Part shown: positions 1-19,471 of the stretch, piece by piece
Numbering within the stretch: position 1 is the first letter of the stretch
Layout of the letters: each line of letters opens with the position of its first letter
Assembly (NCBI GenBank): GCA_012295275.1
Contig: CM022673.1
Span: 26,060,761 to 26,124,760, forward strand
Direction: 5' to 3'
Source of the DNA: Chrysomallon squamiferum
Lineage: Eukaryota > Mollusca > Gastropoda > Neomphalida > Peltospiridae
DNA: 64,000 nt
The notes under the pieces: model-generated
Seen by the model: the letters and a program-made list of their open reading frames with translations, nothing else
Databases searched by the model: none
Told to the model about the DNA's origin: nothing
Made by a program: the position numbers and the translations under genes

Positions 1-239
1 TAGGTGATAAGTGAATCTCATGGCTAATAGCTGACTTATGCATTGTGCTTTACTGATTCTATTAAGATTCATCACATATAAGGTAAATATTTGAAACCTT
101 TTTTATCTTATATTTTCAGGTTATAACAAACACAACAGACCAAAAAATGAAAGATATACAGGATTCTTCATTATTAATATGCAATCAAAAATATCAAAAT
201 GGAAGACTGCTAAAATAAAATGGGAACTGAAATAACTGA

Positions 240-242
240 GAA

Positions 243-273
<31 letters not shown>

Positions 274-274
274 A

Positions 275-331
<57 letters not shown>

Positions 332-353
332 AAATAAAATAATAATAATAATA
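240..353. repeat. TAAA and AAT microsatellite
   Basis: An uninterrupted TAAA run is followed by an AAT run and an A-rich tail. The leucine-rich minus-strand reading frame across it is a product of the repeat. No gene is visible on either side of it between 1 and 649. Confidence 0.95.
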
Positions 354-649
354 CAATAACCAAGAGTAATTGTTTAACTAATCAGTTATTAGTAACAAAA
401 ATCAACAGCATAAAATTTTGTATATAATGAAAAATTACTATTGGGTGATAATTCAAATTAACCATTATTTTTAATTCAGTTTTTTTTCTTTTTTCTACAT
501 TATGTAATATTAATGCGATGCCATTTATGAATTTTTTTTAAATAATCTAAACAAAGTACATATTTTATTTACTGTACAGGTTAAGTTACTGCAGCTTATG
601 ACTTTTAGCATATCAGTGAAACAATCAAACAAAAACTGTATTAAAACTA

Positions 650-1494
650 CTGTATATACTTGTGTATAAGTCGAATTTTTGGGAGACTATATTAAGGTAA
701 TATTTTGGGGGTCGACTTATACATAGGTAATGCTTTTGTAGCTGTTGCTGAAGAGTCGCCATTTTGACTATTTTTTGCTATGGGATGCATCTAAAATAAT
801 CGCGGTCTTTCAGCTTTTCAAAAATATAATTTTATCGTATAACAAATTTGGAAAAATTAAATAACAAAACCAAATATTAATGTAAAACATGATATTCTTC
901 CGTTTAATGACATAAAAATACATTTTAAAGCAAGAAAACCGTCAGTACAGCGTTATGCCTTACGGCATCTTGCAATGATCTAGGAATGCAGACTTCTCTG
1001 CCAAACTGCACTAAATATCGGTCCTAATTTCATAAACAAAACTCACTTGTGTAATTGTAAAGAATTTGGTGAAATAATATAATATTGCAATCGTCATTAA
1101 TATCCACTACAAACTAAATTTCTATAAATGTTCTGCAACAAAAATCAACTTCTCGCCATATTTGTTATTCTAGTCGGTTGCCAAGTGCGCGAAGCCTCGG
1201 CCACTTAGCGCGCTAGGAATAGGATCGGGGGCGTGTCTTGTAGCAGAGTTTCGATAGGAAAAAATATTGCTGAGGTTCCGAAATTATCTTACTTTGAATT
1301 GCACGTGCAAGTTATTTTACAGTAGGCGTACAATGTAGGCCTTCATGGCACTGTCACACTGGTCTAAAAATAGTGATGGTGCCTGGAATCTACAGTCAAC
1401 TTATACACAAGTAATACCTAAAATGACGCAATTTTTGGTCTTAAAATACACATCGACTTATACATAAGGTCGCCTTGTACACAAGTATATACGG
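650..1494. mobile_element. Non-autonomous DNA transposon (MITE), about 845 bp
   Basis: The two ends are inverted copies of each other. The left end reads CTGTATATACTTGTGTATAA from 650 and the right end, read on the minus strand from 1494, starts CCGTATATACTTGTGTACAA. A TA dinucleotide flanks each end (648-649 and 1495-1496), the target duplication expected of Tc1/mariner/pogo-type elements. The motif GACTTATACA recurs as subterminal repeats near 710, 1395 and 1450. No long reading frame is present, so the element must have moved using a transposase made elsewhere. The superfamily is inferred from the TA duplication only. Confidence 0.8.
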
Positions 1495-1844
1495 TATTTC
1501 TGTCATTCACACTGCAGTTGATATCAATGACTAAATTACTAAACGTTTTAATCTAATTCTAGTTTCATTCAGCACTAATATATAAACAATTACACTTATC
1601 CTTGGATGAAACATTCACCAGTTTAGGAAGGAATGATATATCATATTCTGATCAAGTATATATCTTCTTTTAATAATTTTATCTTGTGAGATATATTCCC
1701 ACACTCATCTCTAAAATCCTTGCTTAACCCAACATGTATCTATAATCATCTGAGAGACAGAAATAAACTTTATATTTGCCATATACTAACTAAACTTTAA
1801 AGTTTTCACCTATTATTATTAGAAGTAAACAGTAACTGTTATAC

Positions 1845-3234
1845 CTTTTTCTTCTTCAGTTCCTCTGTTTTCTGTTTTTCAGATAAACTTTGAGCATGGG
1901 TAAATGTGTGTAGCTTGGGAGCCTTTCCTTTGAACTGTGATCTGAAGTATTTAAATAAACAAAACAAAATCAGTCACGATATTGATTACAACAATTATTA
2001 CTTAATTCTCAGTGTTTTATCAAATTCTCAGATTTATGCTTCTTTTTTTTTCTATTAAAGTTTTTCTCTGGAAAATGTATATACTTCTGATCTGATTACT
2101 TAATGATACCATAACACAACAACTGATGAATAAAGATAAAATAAAGGACATTATTTGCGATATGAATTTATAAACAACATACCTTTGATTTATATTAATT
2201 TCACGTCTCGGTTTGGATGCTTGGATGTGATGAGTAGTTCTTTCCTCTTTTTTCTTCAGTTTTAAATATTCATACTGTATTTTCTTCTTCCTTTTGTCAG
2301 CAAAACCTTGACCTGAAAGAAACAGAAAATGATTAAACAGGATGTGGAAAATGCTGCCACACCGAGTTATAATAATGATATTTTGACTTAATCATTAGTT
2401 AAAGACCTAAAAGGAAAATATTAAAAAATTAGCATAATTACATTCTATACCAACAATTTAAAAAGGTATCTAAAAAGAATTAGACACTTCCTGCAGATTT
2501 GGAAATGGCTTTGGAAAACTTTATCTTTATTAACATTATCATGGGTAATGCTAAATTTGACACTGCAGCCTCCCAGGTTTGGAACATATATCAAGTGGAT
2601 TTTCAAAGAAGTTTTTGGTTCATTTCTGCAGATTTTATATCTCTCTGTCTGTCTTTAGCCTTTCTCCAGCCTTCTTCACCACAGCATTTCACTGAGCATG
2701 ATAAATCTGCATTTCCAGAAAACGTCTTCATCCAGAGACAGGTCAACAGTTTCCTCAGAGGCTTACAAACTTCAACTTGTATTTGGACTGTGGTGGTTGA
2801 AAACATTCAAAATGCTGGCTCTTAAGCCGCATTCTGCAGTTACTTTCTGATGAAACGTAAGTGCTGTATGAATGCACAAAGAATACATGTCAAAGAGTAC
2901 ATGAATTTGACTGACCGTCTCGGAAGTGAGAAAGTATTCTTAGAGGAGGCTTCTAATTTTCCAGTAAAATTGTAAATCCACATGCATTTTCCCTTTTCCA
3001 TCTTGGTATAATAACAAAAAAGAAAAACACTAGGAATTTATTAAGATGCTATACAACAGATAATACTGTATTATGTATAACTGGCTGACAGTAGACTGTA
3101 ATAATACTGATTAGATTATTACGGAAAAGTAATACTACTAATAGCATTGATTACATAAATTGCGTACCTTCAGCCCGACTTCCGATAAATTTTTTATACT
3201 CTTCTTTTTTGCTTAATGTTTTATTCTTATTCAT
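1845..3234 (-). CDS. CCDC59: CCDC59/TAP26-like nucleolar protein, N-terminal part (3' end off window)
   Basis: Three coding exons are visible: 3234-3168 (start ATG at 3234-3232), 2312-2183 and 1941-1845. All have GT-AG borders and join in frame, giving about 97 residues. The first two exons join to read FIGSRAEGQGFADKRKKKIQ, which matches the conserved GS-x-x-EGQGFA-x-x-RK-x-KIQ block near the N terminus of vertebrate CCDC59 (thyroid transcription factor 1-associated protein 26). The rest is lysine- and glutamate-rich, as in that family, with predicted helix. Exon 3 ends in phase 0 at a good donor, so the lysine-rich C-terminal part must lie left of base 1; I find no further exon between 1 and 1844. 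The family is linked to ribosome biogenesis and surfactant-gene transcription in vertebrates. The gene is divergent from the CCCH zinc-finger gene. Identity rests mainly on one motif. Confidence 0.72.
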
Positions 3235-3700
3235 TCTGAGTAGACTAGTGATACTGTGATAGTTTCAGTGAAAGCAATATTTAAAATTAGTAATGGCTCA
3301 ATACTCCAAGTTCTTAACTTCTCGACTCGTAGCATCGACTTATCCGTTATCGTCACTTAAGTTCTTAATAATCAGCTGTCGATGAGTTTTGTCACTCTTT
3401 AAAATATTTAACAGATCTATTTATTTGTATCTGTCTTCTGTTTGTTCATGTCCCTTGAATGCAGAATAATAAAGACAAGCATGTTATCAACATCACGATA
3501 TTGCGACATGCGGTTTTGTTGTTCTTCCTCCCTCCCGCATGACGTTTTTCAGACCGATTCCGCTGTAATTGCTTCGCTACTTTGCCCCCCTGTATTAATA
3601 GATATATAGCAGACAAACAGTCTAGATACTTTAATGACGCCATTGCGATTGTTTTTGTTTAGAGAAGTAATTTGGGAATTTGTTGTCGATTTTTCATGTT
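3235..3700. promoter_or_regulatory. Divergent promoter region between the CCDC59-like gene and ZC3H11A
   Basis: This stretch lies just upstream of the minus-strand start codon at 3234 and is less AT-rich than its surroundings, with several CpG dinucleotides between 3320 and 3600. The plus-strand gene has its first coding exon at 7271 preceded by a splice acceptor, so its transcription start and a non-coding first exon must lie upstream, plausibly here. No TATA box or confident factor site was identified. The placement is inferred from gene orientation and base composition. Confidence 0.4.
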
Positions 3701-6700
3701 AATGTGATGTACGGTGGATTTATTTTTTGTATAATATTACTCATTTTGGGCGAAAGTTATATAATCTATCTTATATAGTATTTAAAAACCCAACTTTATA
3801 GTCGTAGAACGAGAGGTATTAAATTTCAATAATTTGCTATTTTGGGTGATTTATTTTTAGTATTGATTAATTCAGAAATTGAACTTAAAACGCATATTTA
3901 GTGTTACAGTAAGAAATTAACTTTAGATGATAACAGTATATTTTAACTAACAGTATTTTTAGGCACTTTAGTTTGCTTTTCGAAGTATAAAATAAACTTA
4001 TAGCCAACAAAAATTTTGATTTTAAATGATTTATATGATAAAACATACGCTTTAGAAGCAGAATTAATACGACTAAAATCAGCTTATCTCCAATTAAATG
4101 TTATATTTTTCAGTTATAAAATTACTACAATTACTATTACTAATAACAGTAGCATAACTAGGCATTAATTTCAATACTGTTCTGTTTAAAGTGTTATATA
4201 ATTTAAATACTTTCATAACAATGATTAACATAGTATGATAAATATGTTATGTGTCTGTCACCCCAAAATTCTAACATATTCAATTTAATGAAAATTGCTT
4301 TTGTGTGATTTGTTGCTATAGACTATATTTTGACTTGATCTGTCTTTAAGTTCAGAATTGTGAACTAATTTTGGACTTACATTAGGAGGGCTAGTTGAAT
4401 TTGGCTTTTTAAACATCTTTAATAATCACTGCTGCTTAATCTGTCCACAGACTTTAGTATCAGATTATGAAGTACAGCTAAATTTGAAAATAATTGACGT
4501 AGACAGTTGTGTATATATATACTAAACTATCTAAAGTAATTGTGATACAAGTTAAAGTTTTTAACAAATGCTATTAATCTTTTTATATAATTTAGTAGAT
4601 AACAGCATATTTATTGACTCTGTTTTTGCAAAACCTTTTTTGTGAATTTTTATCTATAAAGTAAGTAATTGATTCACTAACATTAAACAACAGCAGTCAA
4701 ATTTAAAAAAAAATATTTTTTCCTTGCCAGTGGATTTTTAGGCACTTGTATATGGTTCTTTTAACAGGTAATGATACTAAGCAAAAATTACAAAAACTAA
4801 AATTCATTTCTGTTTTAAAAAGAATAATTACAAGATTCATTGTGTAATTTTATGTTAGCTTGTATATCATTACATTGTGACAGTATATTATTATTAAATC
4901 GCTGAGTGCTATTCGACTAATATTCTCAAAGTAAATTTAATGCACATTATTTTAGACAATAATTTATTTACAATAATTAAATGAAAGTAAATTTCATTAA
5001 TAATTTGCTTGGTATCACAAAAACATACTATTCATTTAAAAAAGAACCAACTAAGTAACTGATAAAGACGAAATTTTCTTCATCTATGTGGATTAGACTA
5101 ATACGTAAAATGATTTGCTGCAGACTATGGCTCAAAATGAGCAGTGGCTTGAGTCATAATATATCACAAGTTAATTCATATGCCTATGGAGCTATTTTTA
5201 GTTCCAGACACAGGCATATAACTGGTTTATCAAAGGCTGTGGAACTGCATGTAAAAGATGAATTCAATAGATTTTGGTGTAGTTGCTACACAATTGCTAA
5301 TGACCACTTAATATTAAAATGTTTTGACGTTCTGTTTAACAAATGATAATTTGTTCCCACTAAACATGAAGAACAGGGTAATTTAGTGATCAGTAAGCAC
5401 AACTGAGGTGTGATTGGTCAGATGATCAAACCACATCAACGAACATGTTGACAGATTATTAAAGTCCATGGTATGTCCTTTCCTTTCAAATGGAAGGAGC
5501 ACATAAAATTAATGCTAATGGAAGAAGTAGGGGTTTTCACTGAAAGCTATGACATCAACACATCAGTAATGATGAAAGCAGAAATCAGGAAACCTGTCAG
5601 TTTACTCTGATGGTGTGGTTTGAAAAATCCTGCTGCTTAAACTTCTGTTTCTTGTGACTGTTTTGTTATGTATGTGGAATAGTTTCATTATTTTATGATG
5701 TTGTGGATTTTGTGTGAAATACAGAGGGTAATTTGCAGAAAGTTAAAGCATACTTTATTGGTTGGTAAATTTATTTTTCATGTGATTGCAAGTGTAATTT
5801 TAACATCCAAGTTATTACATGTATATTTGTATCTATTTTTCAGTTTGAGTTGTGTTACACTTTGAAGATAATATAAAAAAAATGGATAGTATTTAGTTTG
5901 GACTGAAAATTTATTACATTTGAAAAAGGTGAAAGTAAATGAGTAATTTGTTGACCAGTTTTTCCAGAACATTATTGTTTAGTTGAGGCTGTTTTAAGTG
6001 TGGATTTAATACAAGAATATTTAACTGATTGATCTCGAATCTATTCTTGTCTTTAAATACATTTTCTTACTGTTGATAGAAACATCCTGAGGTAAATAGT
6101 TACTTAACTTGAAGTTTTAGTAAAATTGGAAAAGAATAATGATATTCTGAAAAGGTTACTAATGGCATTTGGTAAGGCATAGACTTTTGGTTCAGTAAAT
6201 AGGGATATTTGTATAGAAAAACTGGTGTCATCTTGTGGTAGTAAAGGTTTGGATAGTAAAAAGGTAAATATATTAAAGAAGGCTTCAAAATATTTCTTGA
6301 TGAACAACATGCATTAAGGACAATATCTGTATGTCCATTGTATAAGGTAAGTTGGTAAAAAATAATTTTTTATTTAAATATTAGTTTAATTTATATGATA
6401 GACTAAAAAAATCTTTAATATCAGTTGTTTTTATTAAATTAAAATGTTCTTTTTTTTAATAATTTTTTCTTTTGTGAAATAGTTCTGCAGTTCTTAAAAC
6501 GTCTTAAAATATTTATGAAAGATTTGTTTTAAAAACATTAACATTTCAATTCCAAAATATTGTGTAATCTTTTTTGTTTTTTTACAAATAGTGAAATTAT
6601 TGGTGAAATGTCTCATTCATTGATTGGGAAACCTTACATTTCACTCAGCTTCTGATTGCAAATACAGTGTTAATATCCAAGTTACAATGTAAATTTTATA

Positions 6701-7265
6701 TCTCTTTTTCAGTTTCTGTTGACTAGCCTGTTTGGGGTAAAAAAACAAAAACACTGAAAAAAAAACAAAAAACAAACTTCTTGGAAGAGTTCTGCTGCTG
6801 AAAAATTAGGACAGAATTGATGTCTTGCTTCTGTTTTTCTACTTGAATGAAAAACTGCCATTTACCTAGACTGTAAACTTAGAGTTTCTGTTTAAGACAA
6901 AGTGATATTTCTTAAATTGGTGCTTTGGATTCAAACTCATTGTGACATTTTGATACCAACTTGTAACATTTAGATCAGCAGTGAGGAGTTATTTGTGAAG
7001 AAAGGACACATCATTAAGACAGACATTTAACACATTCATATGCTTCATTACATGTTCTAACTTTTAACTGTTTTAAAAAAAAAAAAAAAAAAATTTTAAA
7101 TCAATCTCATCATTTTTTATTTTATTTTTTTTAATCTAAAAAATAGTTTGGAAATTAGGAATCTTAAAAAAAAAAAAAAAAAATATTGAACTTTAAAAAA
7201 ATATTTTTGAACAGCATGTAAAAAGCACACAACCAGTTTTTGTAAAAGTGTATATATGTTCACAG
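3701..7265 (+). other. Probable 5' untranslated intron of ZC3H11A
   Basis: No coding exon, RNA gene or repeat family is recognisable here. The sequence is AT-rich with short A and T runs (for example near 7076 and 7166). An acceptor ends at 7265 five bases before the ZC3H11A start codon, so most of this stretch is probably the intron between a non-coding first exon and the first coding exon. The 86-residue open frame at 5086-5346 has no recognisable content. Confidence 0.5.
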
Positions 7266-7270
7266 AAAGG

Positions 7271-13842
<6,572 letters not shown>

Positions 13843-15033
13843 ACTAATTCTTGTGCAATAACTTTTTAATACTATTTTATTATTATTCTTTTCTTTTTCA
13901 ATTGTTATAATAATCTTATATTTTAGCAACGTGATGTTGATAAATATATAATGTTACATAAAAATCTCTAGACATATTAATGAATTACATATATCTTTTT
14001 AGGAATTGATATAAAAGGCACTATCTATATCATTTAAGAAACATGATGGAAAAAGAGAGTACATCTATCATCCACTTTTATAAATATTATTTTATCATTT
14101 CATTGATTACATGTTCAACTGGATAATTTTATTACATGGAAGGTTTTATGAATGTCAGCAAAAATAATAATTCTGTACATAAGGGAATTAAAAAATTTTA
14201 TGTATCTAATTCTTTTTTCTTTCTTTTTTTTGTCTTTACTATATTTTAGAAAATGCCTGCATTTTAAAAATTATTAAATTGAAGTTTGAAACATATTAAA
14301 TTTATTTTAGTCAATTTAATGCTATTTTCATGGAGAACTAAACAGAGCATGGTACCTAAAACTTAAATGTTTCTTTTTTCATAAAAACATTTTTTAACTA
14401 ATGGTTCATTTTTAATTAAAAGACAATCATCTGGTCTCATTATTTTTTAAATGTGACATGTGAATCAGGTATATTAGGAACTAATCAAAATAAATAACTA
14501 CATCAATTATACTAATGATGTCGTATTTTGTGATAAAATACTATTAAAAGGTAAAATTTATTTGGTTTCTTCTAGCCATTAGATAAATGTAAAAACTTTC
14601 AGTAACTGATTACAGTTAATATATGTAAGACAGATATTTAAAGTTGATTTTAACTGGGATTGCTTTGTTTTAGATAAATGACATCTAGATAATAAGTTTT
14701 TATTTCATCAAAAATGTAGCTGAGTGGTTTGATATGCTATAATAATATTATTTTACTCAAATAATGTGCAATAAAAATTCAAGATAAAATGTACATAAGC
14801 ATGCTTTCAACTGTGTTGGTGCACTTGGTTTGAATTAGTCACATAAAATTAACATGGTTGTTTAAATTAGTTATTTGAATTGTTAATCATTTTATGAGAT
14901 GAACGTGCAACTATGAATTTTTTCATTTTCAAATTAATTAGAAGTATTTTGTGATTACTTATTATTACACTGAGCAACATGAATTGACTTGTCATCTGAA
15001 ATTCAGAGAATAACACTGACTTATCCGAAGTAG

Positions 15034-15073
<40 letters not shown>

Positions 15074-16776
15074 TTGTTGAAAAGTAAACATTTATTGAAT
15101 CACTATGTCTTATATTGGTCTAATGCATTTATTTAAATTACCAAAAATGTGAAAAAAAAGAAAAAAAAAAGAAATCCATTTAAATTTCAGTAAATTAGAG
15201 TTAAATTTTTCTATATTAAAAGGTCTGGAAAAGGTTTCATAAATCACCTGAATACTTATAAAAAATTAATTTATTGCTTTTTATATATTGTTGCATTTGG
15301 TGGATTAACAATGAATCTCTAAAATATGCTAAAGTGCACAGGATGATGTAAGGATTAATAAGTATATTTATTAGTGAAAATGTGCCTCCTGTTAACTTAT
15401 GATGTGCCTTATTATTATTTTTTAACATGTCATGCATTGAATCCAGTTAAATCAGTGGTAAGGATAGATATCTACAATTTTCTTTTTATTCCATTGTATT
15501 TATAATCATATATTATTCATTCACAACTGCAAGATGCAGGCCATTGTTAATAAAAGTGGGTGTTCACATATTTGTTTTTGTTGAAGAACAGTATTATTTT
15601 AAAATTTCTTTTGTTTTTTAAAGCTGAAAAAATATTAGAATAAAAAACAAATTGTCTTATAATCATTTTTTCTAAAAAGTATTTGTACATATGAATCTGT
15701 TGAGTGCAGATGCATTAAAAACGCTTGTTACATTTAACTGTTTTTGTTTTTAATTTGTTAATTTTACTCATTTAGTGAAGTTGTCATGTTGAAAACAACG
15801 TTTCATTTTGAACTACATATTAATTCACTAAACAGTTTTCTTGTTTCTAAATGTCAGTAATAAAAGACTGAATGTCCCTTCACATTAATCAAAATTGATA
15901 TCTAAGTTACTGAGATCAACTTTAAAGAACAACATGGCTAACAAGTTATTGTGTTTCTGAGCACAGGCTTGGCTTAAAATTAAAAGTTGTTAACTCATCT
16001 AAAAAGTGCAGAGCAAAGAACTGAGTATGTTGTATCACAAAAAGTAGCTTTGTCTAGTCTTTGTTCACTGTATTGATGTGATTTATAAAATAATGTTTTG
16101 GCTAATTCTATTACATCACTGTCAAATGCTCAAACATTCCAATTGAAATTTTGACTACAATAAAATAAAGTGTTTTATATACATACAAATGTTTTTCAAA
16201 ATTAGAATTTGTGTATGTGTATGTAAAAAAATATTTACAAAAAACTAAAAGATGCAAACTGACATTTATTTACAAGTGTGTTGTACATGATTATATAACA
16301 AAACATAAAATGTATAAAAATGGATTAAATTTCAACACATAAGAGCAGCAATACCACAAAATAAAATACTTTCCTAATTGATTTCAAATAAACAAAATGT
16401 TTTCTTTTTGTCTTCAGAATTTACAATTTTTGACTGTTTCTTGTTCTTCATTTGGTATTCACTAATAGGCTTTGTGAGTAAAACATTTTCTGAGCAAACT
16501 AAATACAAAATTCTGAATATACATATATTTTGTTATAAAAAACAGACATGTATAAATATACTTCATCATCTTGCACTGAAATGTCCAAAACAAAAAACTT
16601 GCCCAGTCTTACAAACAAATGCCTTATCACAGCAGAACAAATACCACTGAAACATATCCATTTTGTAATTGTCATTAAATTTTTGTACACTTCATTTGAT
16701 GCAAAACTTGTTTTTTCTTCCATAAATTAGTGATAACAAAAATGAATTAGATCAGTTGAAAATACAGTAACAACTG
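13843..16776. other. Convergent 3' region between ZC3H11A and PIFO
   Basis: The two genes point towards each other across this stretch, which should hold both 3' untranslated regions. Several AATAAA-type signals occur on the plus strand (for example near 14770), and TTTATT near 16264 gives one on the minus strand; which are used cannot be told. A pure A run lies at about 15038-15070. No coding exon or RNA gene is recognisable. Confidence 0.6.
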
Positions 16777-19294
16777 TCAATCATAGTATAATTTCAGATA
16801 GGCAAGTTTCCGATGATACTTTTTTTCTTCTTTTGTGCTGAAAAGCTGAAAATTAAAAATAAGACTGATTTTAATAAAATACTGGAATGGAGTAGCTAGT
16901 TTGTGCTGAAAAGTTGGAAATAAAAATAAAACTGATTTTAATAAAATACCGGAATGAAGTAGCTAGTCCTTTTCAAATTTAACTTACACAAGAAACCCAC
17001 ATACACAAAGCCAAGTTATTTGCAACAACATAAATTAATCTCTTGATCAAGAACTGGTTTTTCAAAGCACAAGAAAAGACAATTTTTTACATTTACTGAA
17101 ATTTATATTCTTTCATCAAGTTCCTACATTAATGCCACTAACAAAAATAAAGAATAACAAGAAGAAGCTATGAAAAGTAATTCAGGGGAATTTTAAATTT
17201 AAGAAAAAAATTTTTTTAACTGGATTCCAGGATGTTTTTGTCAAAGAGAAATATTACCTTATCTGTATTTTTTTCTATTGTGCTGGTTACAGACACTGGA
17301 GGGAGAAGTATGGGAGGTCCTCCAAACGACTGGTGCCATTGAACCTTTCTGTCTGTAACAAGTTCATGTTCATATGTGCCTGGACTATAAAGACAAAGTT
17401 TTTAGTAAATAATAATTTTACAATGGATAAAAAATAATTACTCATTTTGTTTTATTGCTTGAAGAATGTAAGATAGTTACATTAGGTAAATTTAATATAA
17501 AAGGTCATTATAAAGTTTTTATGATATAAAATCTCGATATGATTCCGAAGTACATTTTGTAGCTGATTTATACCATAAATATATTTAAAATTTCAAAACA
17601 TCTTTTCCTTTATCTTTTCTTTAGAGATCAGTTCTATCATGCATAGATCAGAAGTTATAAAAATTTTAAAATTGCATGATGACTTTGTAATGACTTGTAT
17701 ATCTAATACAGGGAAATAATGAAGTAAACCTCATGGTTAGCATAAATAAAATTAAATAATGTCAAATTTTCTTTTAAATTTCTGCTGAACTGTATCTCGT
17801 TTGCTAAAACTTAATTTAACATGCTAAATATATAGTCTGTTCTGTGAACATTTCTCAATAAATAAATAAATAAATAAATAAATTGACTATGAAAAATATA
17901 TACCCAGGAAAAACATCATTAATTACTCTTCTGCGTACTGGAAATCGGTCACAACCAACTTCAAATGGTTTTTTGGAAGGTATGAATTGTTTTGGATCAG
18001 TGCAGTGATGTTGATATGTTGTAGGACAGGGCATTGAAAACTGAAAACAGTTTACATTTAATAAAATGGTTGGCTAAGATATCATTATATAAATGTTAAA
18101 ATTTAAATTAAACAAATACATTTATATGTAGTTACTTGAACACCTTTTAATCTAGTTTATAAACCTAACATTGTTCACTGGTATTTACCCCAAAATATTT
18201 ACTGAAAAAAAGTAGTTAACGAGAACATAAAATTCAATGCAATGATCAAGTTAAACATATAAAAATATGACCTAGGCTGCTGTTTTATAATGTTAACCTT
18301 TTGAACATTTTTTATATAAAGATAATTGTTGTAAAAATTCTGTATTCAGTAATTAGATATACTCACTGCTTTGACTTTTGGAATTCTTGCAGCTGTCCTT
18401 GCACCCAAAGTATATCCTTTCTGACTTGTAAGTTTGTGTTCTATATTATACCAAAAATTGGTATACTGAAAATAATAATAATTATTATAATAACAACAAC
18501 AAAATGAATTAACAAAATAAAATTGGCAAATAAAATAAAAAATAAAATAATTTTCTTCTCTCGCACAGATATTCCTAAAGAATATTCTCATATATGACTG
18601 GTGTATTTTTACGTTAAATATCTTATATAAAATTAACTCACAAGTAAAATATGTACGTACAGAAATTAACTCACAAGTAAAATATATATGTACTGAAATG
18701 AACTAATGTTTATTGCTATATTTTCAAAGATATTTACTTTAATTAATTTATATATTACATTAAATGATGTTTTTTATAAATCTTCCTTTAAATTATTATT
18801 TATTTAGAGATTTATTATTATTATTATTATTATTTTTTTTTTTTTTATGGATATCTCAGCAAACAATAAACAATTTACCTCTTCATTATTGTAGCATCCT
18901 GGACCTCTGTGTGGGGCACCTCGCACTGGCAAAAGCTCGTTTCCAAACCTGTTTGGTGCCATTTTAAATGGAAACAGTTCTCTGTTCTGTGTTGACATGA
19001 AGGCAATATGATCTTTCTGGGCGACTATAAAACATAATGGTTTGAATAAAAATAACTGGCAAGTTTTATATATTATTTTATATTAATAAGAAATTAAAGA
19101 AAAAGAAGGAAACTAGGCATTAATTAACTGTTAACTGGTAATCAAGAAGTAAGTTCAAACAATTATAGCTCATCAGTATTTATCAGAGTCAGTCTTATGG
19201 TTTAATAAGTATATACTTCATACAAATATATTGTTATTATTGTTATTATTATTATTTTATTATTATTATTATTATTATTATTAAAGTTTTAAGT

Positions 19295-19388
<94 letters not shown>

Positions 19389-19471
19389 TGCTTCATCACA
19401 AAATAGTTGAAAACAAAGCTACATATAATTATATTAAACGTATGTTTTCTCAGTAATTTTATACCTTCCAT
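16777..19471 (-). CDS. PIFO: Protein pitchfork (PIFO/CIMAP3) orthologue
   Basis: Six coding exons on the minus strand: 19471-19465, 19024-18879, 18465-18367, 18040-17904, 17384-17258, 16845-16777. They give 194 residues against about 191 in human. The family hallmarks are in order: LPVRGAPHRGPGCY (vertebrate LPLRGSPHRGPGCY), KGYTLGARTAARI (vertebrate KGYTLGARTAVRF), a PGPGTYEHEL repeat-like motif and the terminal block YHRKLAYLKLYYD. Pitchfork is a ciliary protein that in mouse acts at the basal body with Aurora A during primary cilium disassembly and left-right patterning, and is grouped with ciliary microtubule-associated proteins. The start at 19471 was chosen because only that ATG leaves exon 1 in the phase exon 2 needs; the ATG upstream at 19497 gives the wrong phase. 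The gene is head to head with GTF2H1. Confidence 0.93.
16832..16966. repeat. Tandem duplication spanning the acceptor of the last PIFO exon
   Basis: Two copies of a 67-68 bp unit, 16832-16899 and 16900-16966, differ at only a few positions. The unit begins inside the last PIFO exon (minus strand) and includes its acceptor, so the intron holds a second copy of the exon start. Confidence 0.85.
19224..19389. repeat. ATT and ACT trinucleotide arrays in PIFO intron 1
   Basis: Three blocks follow each other: ATT repeats to about 19281, ACT repeats from about 19295 to 19328 and ATT repeats to 19389. They lie within the intron between the first two PIFO coding exons. Confidence 0.95.

Noticed and set aside
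2499-2825. A 108-residue plus-strand open frame
   Set aside because: It lies in the intron between the first two exons of the CCDC59-like gene and resembles no known protein; low-GC DNA of this length can give one by chance.
5086-5346. An 86-residue plus-strand open frame
   Set aside because: No recognisable motif, no splice context and no repeat in the ZC3H11A frame; treated as intronic.
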